From Usnea hakonensis (taxonomy: Eukaryota > Ascomycota > Lecanoromycetes > Lecanorales > Parmeliaceae), in the NCBI GenBank assembly GCA_013423325.1, contig BLJB01000028.1:62001-126000 (forward strand): DNA of 64,000 nucleotides, in the 5' to 3' direction. Both the position numbers and the translations under genes were made by a program. Shown here one piece after another: positions 21,191 through 32,191 of this stretch. Below the pieces are notes generated by a model. The model had not been told where the DNA came from and did not search any database. It worked only from the letters and a program-made list of their open reading frames with translations. Position 1 is the first letter of the stretch. Each line of letters opens with the position of its first letter.

Positions 21191-24136
21191 TCACTCACCA
21201 CGCAGGACATCATGCCCAACCCTCACGCCATCACCATATCTATCCGCCATCTCATCAACAACCATAGCATCATCACCGCCCTCTTCGCCCGCCCCCTCAC
21301 CCTCAAGAACGAGCTCCACATCTTCCTCGGACCCCAACGTCCCTTCCTCTCCATCACTGGATCCATCCATGCGCCCCTCCTCATCCAAATCGTCAAAATA
21401 CTGTTCGATATCGATCGAATGCTCTTCGTCTGTACCGTTCATCTCGATTGATTGATCCTGTGACTCTTGGGCGTCGGTGCCCTGCTCATCCCTTTGATCC
21501 TGTGACTCTTTTGCATTGCGCCTATCCACATCAAGAGCCTCAAAGTATTGTTCAATATCGACTTTGGTTTCTGAATCGTCTTCCGCGGCGGTGTCCATCT
21601 CATCTGTGTGATCCTGTGGCTCTTTGGTATCGCCACTCTCATTCATTCGACTCTGCCGCTCTTTTTGTTTTTCCATTTCATAGATTTGCTCCAGTGCCTC
21701 GCTACCTTTCGCCAGCATAGCAATCTCCTCGGCCTCCTCGGCCGTCGGGCTCTCGGCCCCATTCCCAGCTCTAAGAAGTGGTTCACCCGCCTTGATAGCC
21801 GTTGCGGCGTAGACATGTACCCCCTCTCTACGAACGATTGTGACATTTGGAGTCTCGCCTTTCGCCGGATCGGCGATACCGATCAGCGAGACTAGAGAGT
21901 CAATGCTTGCGATCCAGGTGGATTGATCCTCCGGTTCTCGTGGGACGTGTGTCCAGCGGTCATCGTCGGGGCCGAAAGCGGTGACGAGCATGCCGTCGGG
22001 ACGGAAGTATTTGACGTAGCGGGGGGTTTGGGAGACGTTCATGACTCTGTTGATTTTGACGAGGAGGGTGTTGAGCATCCAGCCATCTACTTGGGCGAGT
22101 CTCTCGAATTGATCCGTGTCGGTTTTTTGAAAGAGGTCGTCGAGATAACCCAGAGGTCGGACAACGTGTGAGGTAAAGGACCAAGGCTCCACTTCCTCGT
22201 ATCCAATATCCCGCATATCTGGGCCTGATGTGGCGAACATGATATCATTAATGCCAAGTATGTTCTTTCTGAGGTTCAGAGCTATGGCGATAAGACGAAC
22301 GAAGATAAGATCGCGAAGACACTGGGTATTGCGATCTGTTATACATCTCGCGTATATGTCATTGAAATGACCTTGGCGCAACTCCTGCTCGATGTTGGTA
22401 TGACAGATACCATGATCGAAATCCCTACCTAGTCCACGGCAAGCAGCTGAGCATGTGGGTACCATGTGGGTGGGATGGCAGAACATGAAGTCCGGAGGGG
22501 ATGGTGGAGCCAGCGTGGACGGAACACTTGACTGCGGCTCAGAATTTCCAGTCAAATTGGCTCCCGTGCTGGGTAAAATACGTTTTTCGAATTTCTTCGT
22601 GTATTCTCGAGGAACCACCAATAGCGATGCGCAGCTATTGCAATGGTATTGGTTGGTGGAGCCAGCATGTCTTCTCGCTTGGACTTGCTCCGGGATGCTA
22701 GTTGTTAGGTTGATCATCGACAGCACCGAGAGGATGATCTCTCCAGGATTTATATCTCTCTTGGCTCGTAGCTCGACGTATGGCTTGAGGTCATCAAGTG
22801 TATCGGCTGCCTCCTCTGGTTGAATAATCATGGCGGAGCAATTCTGGCTGTGAGCTTCTACCCAAGACTGAACACGACTGGCCCATTTGGGTTCCCATAG
22901 TTTGGGCTCATACTGTAAACCCTCTAGATCAGTATTTTCCTTTTTGGGTTTCGACGTTATGCTTACACGATCCCAGGGATAGTCACCATAACAACGACTA
23001 CTTGTCCTAGCCCGCATCGTCCTCTTCAGGTCCCTCATCCTCTCGTCTCTAGCCGCTTTCGAATCATGGCCCAAAGCAATGATATCTTCTGGCTCCCCGG
23101 GATCGACTTCTGCAGCCAGCTGTGACATGATATCATTGCCTAGATTGTCGAAGCAGAGTGCTTCCCATTCGGCCATCTTAAACTTTGCTAGAACGATCCT
23201 AGAATTAGCTTTGATGGCTCAAGATCCAATATCTAGCTTTGAATAAGAGCTCTGAGGTTGGGGTTTTCATTTCAACGTGACAGCGAAAAGCAAGACTGCT
23301 TTATGTTGCGGAGCAATACATAATTGCAGGGGTAACATTATTAGTACGTACACTTGATGTTATCAATCAGCTCAAGCGCGTCCATTCGCGCCCCCTCACC
23401 AAGTATTGAGAGAGCGCCGCACAGTCGATATACAGCGCGAATCTCTATACAGCGGCTTAGCCATGCCCTTGCAGGGGCGGACTGTTGTGATCTTTTCACA
23501 AGGGGGGTAATGCCTGGGAGGGCACTGAGAACAACGCTGGCAAGGGGCGCCGCCAGCCAATCGTCTCCTACATTCCTCTTCTCGCGGCGCGTCCACGGGT
23601 CTTTTGCCCTGGCATGCAGTCGTTCTGCATCGATGTATTTGACTATATGGTCCAAGCGTGTGTTCGCGACTTCAGTCCTCTAAGAGACAAGTCAAAGTTA
23701 GCATGTCTTACCAAGTTACTAAGCCAGGTCTTCAAAGAGTGTCTAGAAATCAGGTGGGGACAGGTAGCCCGTTTTATGACAGGAAGGGTCGCTGTGGGGC
23801 GAGGATAGAAGGCAACACTCCTCGCTACTCGGACCATGATGCTGCATTAAAGGTAGTAGATCAGAACACACGCACATGATTTATTGCTCTTGCAGCCAGG
23901 GAAGCACGATAGGCATCAGTGACTGCCAGCTCGAAGTATCCTTCACACACGTAGGCAATGCTACGGTTCAGAAGCGCGCACACATCGCCAGGTGATAACT
24001 TGTATAAGATTTTGGTATAGTACTTGATGGCCACTTCTGGTTGACGGTTGCTCAAAGCTTGATTTCCGCGGACCATGATATCACAATAGCCATCGCGAGC
24101 ATGAACGATTCCGGCGTGGTTGTTGTTTTGAGCCAT
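21191..24136 (-). CDS. TPR and degenerate SET domain protein
   Basis: Three exons with matching phases: 24136-23876, 23679-23352 and 23187-21191 (861 residues). The N-terminal exon encodes TPR repeats (GNQALSNRQPEVAIKYYTKI and ALLNRSIAYVCEGYFELAV). The middle part reads DDWLAAPLASVVLSALPG and CIEIRAVYRLCGALS, seen in fungal SET proteins of this type. The SET start is YVELRAKRDINPGEIILSV, followed by Cys-rich inserts YHCNSCASLL and FCHPTHMVPTCSAAC. Where an active enzyme has NHSC, this protein reads LIGIADPAKGETPNV. GVHVYAATAIKAGEPLL follows, so the methyl-donor pocket appears lost. The last 200 residues are acidic, with KESQDQ/QESQDQ repeats. The 196-bp intron 23680-23875 might hide a small extra exon, since a GTAAGA..CTTAG pair lies inside it. 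Confidence 0.75.
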
Positions 24137-24949
24137 ATTGTATGATTGCAAGGAAGAGAATTGCAGAAGAGATCCAAGAAGACCAAAAGACGACGGTGGT
24201 AGGTGGTGATGGAAGGAAGCAAAGTGGTAAGGTTGTAAGGTTGTTCACGTTCGTGTTGTTGCTGTGATGTTGTCGATGCGTCACTACGAAGACCAAGGCC
24301 GAAAATCCGCCAGTCAAAACTCTTGGCAAAATACTGCGTGACATTTGGACAGCCATACTAGTGCCAAATTTTGTCAACGGCGAGGTAGACCGACAATTTC
24401 AGACACTTTCACAGCATGAGGATATGTAAATCCCAGATCTACAACATAAGCCCCGCTCAAAGCTGGAGAGACAATCAAGCTCGTCCTGATTATCGTCGTC
24501 CAAGATCTGATCCGCCAACTCGGTCTTCTATCTTGAATGCGATGCTGGCTTCGGGTACGCTGTCTCCTAGCTTGGCTTTCTTCGTGCCACAGGCTTTCGC
24601 ATGCATCTTCTTGACCGCGAGGGCATAGCCGCGTTTTCGGCTTCTCTGCTGGAGTTTGAACCCTGGACCCAGTGCGGCAGCGGAATTTTGACTCTAGAAC
24701 TTTTGCGCTCTGAAGACGCAAGGTACGCGTCAGTGTCCTGACCGAGAGTGAAAGGCCATAATGCACTCAGGCTGTTCGAAGCTGGGATGACGGTAAGTTG
24801 AACCACAGCCCTTTCACTCCAGATCTCTCTCATTGAACTTCCCATCCCTTTGACAGCCACAAGCTAATGTACCCAACCCGACGAAGTCGGCAATCAGGGA
24901 CTTTACTTTTACCCCAGCTACATGTGTACAAGCTCGAGGCTACCCAACA
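24137..24949. other. intergenic DNA, small frames only
   Basis: A minus-strand ORF with ATG at 24845 (Ser/Arg-rich, about 90 residues, ending at 24567) is present. It has no recognisable family or supporting splice structure. The left part is the promoter of the TPR-SET gene. Nothing else is supported. Confidence 0.4.
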
Positions 24950-25413
24950 ATGGCAAAGACCACTTTAGACACTGAGCCTCCTCCTCCTTTCAATACGCCA
25001 GCTGAAGCTTCCCATCGACACATACTCCGAGCATTGAAGAGCATGTCAGCAACTGAAGAGCATCCTAAGACATTTCGCACAAACAAGACGGACAAATCCA
25101 AGGGAACCCAGGGCAAATGGACAGATAAATTCAAGAAAAAAGCTCAGTGCAAGCAACAAAGAATCATGGAAGACGTTTGGCATGGAAATCTTCCGATGAA
25201 AGAGGCCAGTCTTGACAGGAACGCTGTGTGGGCTTATGGGGCCTAGGCTTCTTTGTTTGCAGGGATCATTACATGGAGAAATGTTTGGTATTGCCTCAAG
25301 GAGAGAAACACCAAGCTCAAGCAATTGCAGCTACCAACTGGGAAGAACTTTGCAAGAGCTTCACAACGAACGATCCAACAAGAAGGCTACTGGATAGGGG
25401 GCCTACCTACTAG
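24950..25413 (+). CDS. unrecognised small gene, possibly frameshifted
   Basis: An ATG-started frame (24950) encodes a Lys/Thr-rich 98-residue product with TNKTDKSKGTQGKWTDKFKK and ends at 25246. A second frame overlaps from about 25225. It continues in a more protein-like way, GLGFFVCRDHYMEKCLVLPQ and QAIAATNWEELCKSF, to 25413. No intron of normal length connects the two, so a one-base frameshift or a broken gene is suspected. I do not recognise the family. Confidence 0.3.
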
Positions 25414-26362
25414 TAGTGGAGTATAATGAGATGGTGCAGGAAGGGAGGCAGAAGCTGGGAAAATGGACAATCAGTACCCCACAAGTGGAAGGCATGTTGA
25501 AAGAGTGCTATGATCATCTCACAAGACACACTCGTCCAAGGTTGATGATACTGAAAGAATGATAAGAGAGAAGCCGGCACGGAGATGGTTGATGTTGTCT
25601 TTAAGTCGACGGGAGCTAACGATTTCGGGTTGGTACAGAATCTCTACCTGTTTTTTGTCCCCCTTTTTCTTTGCGATCAATGTTTGATGCTCAATGCCGC
25701 AAATGCTGTTGGCTTTTATCTCCACCTTGCCAAACATCGGTACATAAATACGCTCTATTCATCCACCTGTCCAATGGGTGTTTACTATTCCCATCTGACC
25801 AACCTTCAAATACAGCCTATTTGAGGGTGTTTTTCTCCACCCATAGGCATAACGAAATGTTTCGTCTCCACTCATCCATTCTCTAGTCCTTTTGCAATCT
25901 TTGGTTCGCGGCCATTGAAGAATCTCATCTTCCTTTCCCCAGTTGTCCCACTCTCTCAGAATGCGCTGGCTCTATATTACCTTGTTCAAAATAATGACTT
26001 CGCTCATTAGGCGTATGCCTAGAGTGCTACCAAACAGCTTCGATGTGTTTTACCAGGAGGTTTGATATGTCGTGTACCAAATTTGAGCGGATTCTAGTGT
26101 ATACCGATGTGGAGCCATGTGGATGGTCAAGCATTCTCAAATTTACTCATACAAGAGCACCACAAAAAAGCATCAAGTCCACTTAATGCATTTCAAGTGA
26201 CATCCGAGAAAAAAACTGCATTATCTTCAAAATAAAAGTCTTCTATGCATTTACGTCGAACACGTTGTTTGTACACCATCTTCCTCACCTCAAGACTGAC
26301 TAAGTTATCACAGTATCAAAACATTTTAGCAGACAAACCCACTATCACTGTCCAACATCAAC
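25414..26362. other. intergenic DNA, no gene supported
   Basis: Short overlapping frames (25585-25886) lack any domain. AT-rich sequence from 26000 to 26350 with a pyrimidine-rich end is consistent with the promoter and leader of the gene at 26363. Confidence 0.5.
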
Positions 26363-27187
26363 ATGCAGGGACTTCAAGTCTTGATCACCGCTCTCACACT
26401 TCTTCCCTTCCTTTCCCTAGCAGTGGTTCCCGTCGAAGTACCACCTGATGGCAAGGCCATCGGCTTCATCAGCGACCTGGGTGGAAGATACCCCTGGCCC
26501 ACTGGTGACTGGCTCACATCGACCTTGTGTTACTGTCATTCTCCATCTGAAGTCACGGAGGATTGGCGGTATGAGAAAGCCGCCATCTTCCAACACGAAT
26601 ACTACAACTACCACTCAAACGCCACATTCGTTCTCGACTACAAATGCCTATCTCGAGCCCGCGAACAAGGGGATCAGTGCGTCAGACCCAACAACGTTGA
26701 TGGAAACAATAACAACTGGTACAAAGAGAACGACAACGTTGTTTGCAAGGATTTCCCACGGACAGAGGAGGAAAAGATACGACAAGGACACTCAAAGAGA
26801 ATGACCAAGAGAGGAAACAGAGGGCCAATGGACGGAACGAGATGGACTTGCCTTTTTGACTGCAATCTTGGACCATACGCCCCTGAAACACCACAACCCA
26901 CTTCCCATCGCGATCACGACAAAGTGTGCTTCAGAGTGGGCCATGAGTATTACGGGACGAGAGAGTTGGATTGGATGTTCAACTTCCAGCGCAGGGACAG
27001 TGACCACGACGGAGAACAAGGCAGGCAGTCCTATGGATGGCTTGAGGTGCATGAGTACTGTGAGAACATGTGCCAGAAGAATTTCCAGATGCCGTGCGAC
27101 ACCAACACAAAGGACAAGCAGACGAATGGGGGAAGTCGGCAGTACGTGTATACGTCAGTGGATGATATGTGTGATCATTGCAAATGA
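26363..27187 (+). CDS. secreted cysteine-rich protein of unknown function
   Basis: An intronless frame of 274 residues. The N-terminus MQGLQVLITALTLLPFLSLA is a clear signal peptide. The mature part has 13 cysteines, including LCYC, TCLFDC, YCENMCQ and a final MCDHCK. The acidic/aromatic composition includes asparagine- and histidine-rich stretches. A basic segment SKRMTKRGNRG near the middle contains two Lys-Arg sites that a Kex2-type protease could cut. I do not recognise a family. Size, secretion and cysteine content fit an apoplastic effector or a surface protein, but this is inference. An overlapping + frame is a shadow. Confidence 0.7.
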   Translation: MQGLQVLITALTLLPFLSLAVVPVEVPPDGKAIGFISDLGGRYPWPTGDWLTSTLCYCHSPSEVTEDWRYEKAAIFQHEYYNYHSNATFVLDYKCLSRAREQGDQCVRPNNVDGNNNNWYKENDNVVCKDFPRTEEEKIRQGHSKRMTKRGNRGPMDGTRWTCLFDCNLGPYAPETPQPTSHRDHDKVCFRVGHEYYGTRELDWMFNFQRRDSDHDGEQGRQSYGWLEVHEYCENMCQKNFQMPCDTNTKDKQTNGGSRQYVYTSVDDMCDHCK

Positions 27188-28612
27188 GAGGGACGATTTT
27201 CAGCCGAGAGGACAGCCTCGGCTCAGAATCTTAGGCTTAACCCAATATAGATTAGCGTATCTTACTTAAGGGCAAATGACAATCCAGTAATTTTTACTCC
27301 CTCTCTCAATCATGCATATCCTTCCACCAATCGTTCCTTGTCAGGCTGCCAGTACACGGAGATACTTACTCATTTGAATCAAGATAGCTCTTAGCACCTG
27401 CTGCCTCACATTAACGTCCACAGGGCGAAGCCTTGACGAACAGATGCTCAGTGCTGCAGTACTCGTACGCGTCACGACCAGGCATCAAGAAGTAAGGGAC
27501 GAGCGCTTGCTGGCTTCCAGGATACCTGGGAATGTCTCAGTCGAATGCTGTAAAAGTATCTACTGATCAACACACCACTACCGGAGATTAAAATTGTTAT
27601 GGAGTATCTGTATTCCTAGGCCGGGGATTTAAACGCCAGGGGAAGGTGGTAATCTACCTTGACCGTGTCTCATGTTTCGTCCGTCCCGCTTCTCCTCTTT
27701 TGCACAAACCTCCTTCGAAAACGATTTCTCGCCCCAAAATAAGTTTGTCTTAGATCCTACCAGCTGACATCTTGGGGCATGAGATATCAATAGATCCTCG
27801 GCCCGACGTGGGCTCACTTTCTTGCTATCTTCCTTTTCCTTGAGAATTCGGTCTTCAACGTGCAGTATATCTATATCAGTACATCCTTTTATCCCTGCCT
27901 TCCTTGACACCACCAGCTCCACGGTGGCTAAGCTGTCTGTGTGGATCTTTGATTTGACTTTACATGCACAATGATCTTTGCCACATCCTGACTTTTCAGA
28001 CTATGGCTACTCTTGATACGGCGCCCTTTGGCCGCATCTGTCCGTGGAATTCCCTCAAATCTTATTGGTCGAAACCGTTACCAAGCCTGCTGAAAATGTC
28101 GTGCAACTGTTAATCTCCCTGGGCGGGAGCAAGCTAGTGCCTTGTACCGTTTTTCTGCAAGTCTGATTCGCTGTCCCCGCTCTACTCCCTTGTCTGACTA
28201 CTCCTCCATCCAGCTTCCAGGGTGACACAACATCAATCACCAAAATATTCCTACTACGCCATTGCGGCGGCAGCCAAAACATTCCTATGATCAATGGCTT
28301 TTATGGTCCACCACCTCTTAGGCAATCTTCGTGATTCCTTAACCGTCCCCTCCTCTACAAACGGCAGGCGCTTATCTCGGCCTTCCTGTTGGAGCTATAC
28401 AAGATTACTGATGCTCGGTGCTGCTGTATAAACACGCAATCCCTCCCAGTACTGCATGGCGCGATCTTTTTACACTTCGCGCACTCTTTAAACATCCTGC
28501 TGTCTTGCAGGACCACATTCTTTCTATTGCACCTGTCGTCCTTCTTTATAAATTTGATTTCTGATCTTCTCTCTCTTACCTGCATTTATATTGAGTCCGA
28601 CTCCACCTGATC
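27188..28612. other. long intergenic region
   Basis: No frame with protein-like features was found on either strand over 1.4 kb. The last 250 bp are pyrimidine-rich with a TATAAA-like TTTATAAATTTG near 28544, suitable as promoter of the GH5 gene. Confidence 0.5.
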
Positions 28613-30073
28613 ATGCTTTTCATGAGCATATTGTCTTGCTTGGCTACATCTCTTTTCCTTTCTCCATTCTCAGATGCCCAATTTGTGACTACAAACGGGC
28701 TGCAATTCGAGCTGAATGGGAAACCATACTCATTTGCCGGCACCAATGCGTGGACCCGTAAGAAATATCAAACCACCACCTCAAGGCTCTTCTCACTACT
28801 TTCACAGTTGGTGCAACGGATCAAGGCTTCATCCCTGATGCCATCAAAGCCGCTCAAGGGATAGGATACACAGTGATAAGGTCGGATTCCCAAATACCGT
28901 CACCAAATTCATACTGACATAGCGTTAGAGTGGCTGCATGGATCATGAAAGATCCATCGAACAACCTTCTGGGATCGTGGGGCAGCGACGGCGAAGTCTA
29001 CTATCAGCTATGGGAGAATGGCCAACCGAGTCTGAACACTGGCGCCAACGGTCTAGCATTACTGGATAGTGCTGTCCAACAGGCCGAAGCCGCCGGTATC
29101 CAGCTCATCGTTTGCTTGATCAAGTGAGTCCAGCCCCCATTAGTCGAATACGCTTCGAGAGCTGACAATTTGACAGCGAATGGCCAAATTACGGAGGTGA
29201 AATCGACTACGTCAACAACTTGCTAGGGACCGGACAGTCACAGACAGAATTCTATACCAATCCAACCGTCGTCAACGCCTTCAAGGACTCCGTAAACCAT
29301 ATCGTGACAAGATACAAAGACTCACCCGCAATCTTCGCATGGGAACTCGCCAACGAGGCATGACATACCCCTCCCCCCATCCCTGCCTACAATCTCTGAC
29401 CCAACCCCCCAGGCGCGATGTCAAGACCCCGACTGCAACGGCAGCCAAGTCCTGACCACCTGGGCCTCCCAAATAAGCCAGTACATAAAAACCCTGGACC
29501 CCAACCACCTCATCACCTTTGGCGGATACGGCTTCTTCAACGACGGACGCGGATCCCACAACTGGGACTTCAACTACGACGGCGCATCGGGAGAAGACTT
29601 CGACGCGATCCTGGCCCTACCGAACATTGACTTCGGCACCTTCCACCTCTACACCGATGACAACGGGTACGTAAATCCCCCTCCCAACATCCCCATTTCC
29701 TCCGCATACAGCAGAAATAATCTCGAACAACAACCCTTACCACAGCCACAGAACCAAAGGCCCAGCCTACGGCCTCCAATGGCTCCAAGACCACAACGCC
29801 GCCTGCCTCGCCGCCCACAAACCCTGCGTACTCGAAGAACTCGGCGTGAACCGCCACAACCTCTCCGTCGGGGACGTCATGAGCCAATACCAGGACTACA
29901 TCCTCTCGCGCGAAGAAGCCCCCGCCATCCAAGGCAGCATGGACTGGTCGAGCTTCTACGTCGACAGCGCATGTCCGAGTCCACTAGATCCGTACGCGAT
30001 CTGTGCGTCGGATCCGTTTTACGCGCAGGTCGTGACGGAGTTTGTTCCGGCCATGGCGGCCAAGGCGCGATGA
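28613..30073 (+). CDS. secreted GH5 glycoside hydrolase (endo-beta-mannanase-like)
   Basis: Six exons fit in phase: 28613-28757, 28808-28880, 28929-29123, 29177-29357, 29413-29666 and 29746-30073 (391 residues). A signal peptide (MLFMSILSCLATSLFLSPFS) precedes FELNGKPYSFAGTNAW, the usual opening of fungal GH5 mannanases. The acid/base Glu closes FAWELANE (residue 198), and the nucleophile lies in CVLEELG (residues 313-314). Such enzymes cleave beta-1,4-mannan or related polysaccharides outside the cell. The fourth intron begins GC (AG|GCATGA) with no GT alternative nearby, so it is read as a GC-AG intron. The last acceptor has two in-frame options, at 29746 and 29752. Confidence 0.88.
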
Positions 30074-30351
30074 GATCAAAGGGGCGGGAACCAAGCCAAG
30101 ACGCGTGTAGGGACTTGCGCTGCAACGAGCGTCCACATCCCATCGCCTAGCACAAAGAAAAAAAATACACAATAACCGCCCAACAAGCGCTCCACACATC
30201 CTCTCAGACTACCAGAAACCATGACCACAAGTACTCGTACCCGCAAACAACACCGTCTCCCCCTCTCCCATCCCAAAAAACTTACTCCAAATCCCATTTT
30301 TATTTTCCAGTGGAACACCTTCCTCCAGTCCCACCCCACACTCAGCAATCC

Positions 30352-31274
30352 ATGCCTCCCCACTCCCATCTCGCCTCCGCCATCCTCCTCCTCACCACCC
30401 CCATCACAGCCAGCAGCAACAGCAACAGCAACAACCTCCCCACCCTCCTCATCCCCCTCCCCCAAAACACCACCCCAAATACAAACCCATGGTATCCCAT
30501 CCTCTTCCCCTCCCCCAACACCACCACCCCCTCCCCCCCCGCCTCCTCCTCCCCCCTCAACGCCCCCACCGCAAAATACACCTGCTCCGGTCCGCGCTAC
30601 GGTTCCAACCTGAACCTCGAATCATGCCTCAACGCCTGGCGGCGCATGGACGACACCACCGTCCCCAAAACGTACGGGCAGCGGTCCTCCTCCGACCCGA
30701 GCTCCGTAGACTGGGACGCGAATCTACCATTACGGATACTAAGCAGTGAGTTTTCTTCCTTCGCTCCCCCCCCCCCCCCCCCCTCCTTCTTCTATAATCC
30801 ACCCCCAAAAAACCAAAACCCCCCTCACAAACCCCCCTCCAAACCCCAGACGACGCCCGCTGCGCAATCGACATCTCCCACTCCGCCTCCAGCCCCTGGG
30901 ACAGCATCCCCCCCTCCCTCCTAAAATCCCACGCCCGCGCCCTCATATCCATCTGCCAACACTCCTCCCCCCCCCACATCACCGGCGGCCTAGTCTCGAA
31001 CCTCGGTTCCGCCGGCCACCTCGCCTTACGCATCACGAAATACAGTCCCAGCAACGTGGTCTGTGTCGGGGAAGTCGGGACGGGACCGGAGTGGTTCGCG
31101 TGCCGGGACGTGATCGACTTGATGCCGGCCGGGGGCGGGGAGGAGGTGTTTGGGACGGATGCGGGGAGTGGGAGGGGCGGGGGGGTGGAGGTACCGTGGA
31201 GTTGGAGGAGGGGGGCGAGGGGGATTGGGAGGGGGGGGTGTGCTGTTGTATGTCTTTCTCGGCGGGGGGGGGAG

Positions 31275-31344
<70 letters not shown>

Positions 31345-31780
31345 ATGATATGGATTTGGATGACGAGATCACGAATGAGCTGACACTAGTGATTTGCTCC
31401 ACGAAACTAGACCATCAACACCATCGGCGGACCCGACGTGAGCGATTTCTACAAACTGTGGGCCGCGGCCAACGCGGTGGATGTGCTATGCGTTGCTAAA
31501 GGACGGGCAGGTTTCTCCTATAAGAATGGTGAGTTCCCTTTCTCTTTCCCTGTCGATTACGCCCCCCCCCCCTTCCGTGTCAGAATTTTCCTACGCCCCT
31601 CGTGGTTGGGGGGGGGGATTTGTTACGTATGTATGTATATACGCATGAATGGAATTGTTGATTGGTTCTGTGGGGGGGTTGATAGGCAAGGATGGGCAAT
31701 TGGTTGTAGGGCTTGAGAATGTGGATGATGGGGCTGGGTATGTGAATGGGTCGAGGGGGGGGATGGATGCGGTGGGATGA
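30352..31780 (+). CDS. secreted protein gene interrupted by a long G run
   Basis: Exon 1 (30352-30745) starts with a hydrophobic leader (HLASAILLLTTPITA), then a Pro/Ser/Thr-rich part and SGPRYGSNLNLESC. After an intron, about 30851 onward reads NDARCAIDISHSASSPWDSI and GEVGTGPEWFACRDVIDLMP. A later exon, from about 31413, reads TINTIGGPDVSDFYKLWAAA and VLCVAKGRAGFSYKN. A phase-compatible intron (GTGAGT at 31529, acceptor near 31684) leads to the end at 31780. The layout resembles a fungal family of secreted Cys-containing proteins of unknown function. Between the second and third conserved parts lies a 62-base G run, so the exact junction cannot be set. The gene may be broken there or the run may be intronic. 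Confidence 0.5.
31278..31339 (+). repeat. 62-base poly-G run
   Basis: Uninterrupted G from 31278 to 31339, within a wider G-rich tract that starts at about 31130. If translated it would give poly-Gly. Such a run can fold into G-quadruplex structures and is unstable in replication and sequencing. Confidence 0.9.
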
Positions 31781-32191
31781 TGGATGGGGAGGGGTTTGGA
31801 GGGGTGGGATGATTGTCCTTTTAAGAGGAGGGATCCGTCGGTGAAGTATGATTGCTCGAAGATGGCAGTCGGATCTGTGTATTTATTCCTGTTTGACTAC
31901 TCAAGAGCTAGTTGCTAAGTTGATGCTAGAGGGAGGTCAGGGGAGATACGTAAGTCTATGTACACAGCATGCGCATTGCACTGAAGTCACACAAGGCTAG
32001 AAGTTCTCGGGGAAAATGTATTGGTACATACTAAAAGGTAGTGCTGTGCTCGTGGGAATACCATAATGAACGAGCCCGAAAAACCGAACACTAACATGAC
32101 ATCGACAAACTCCTCGGATGCGTAGTATATTTGTTCATGTCCAGTACCATGGTCCGAGCGCTCAATCGAAAATTTGAATGTCCACACCAAA

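Noticed and set aside
30629..31402. 257-codon minus-strand frame opposite the secreted-protein gene
   Set aside because: It is poly-Pro from the G run and C-rich context; the plus strand has a signal peptide, splice sites and family-like blocks.
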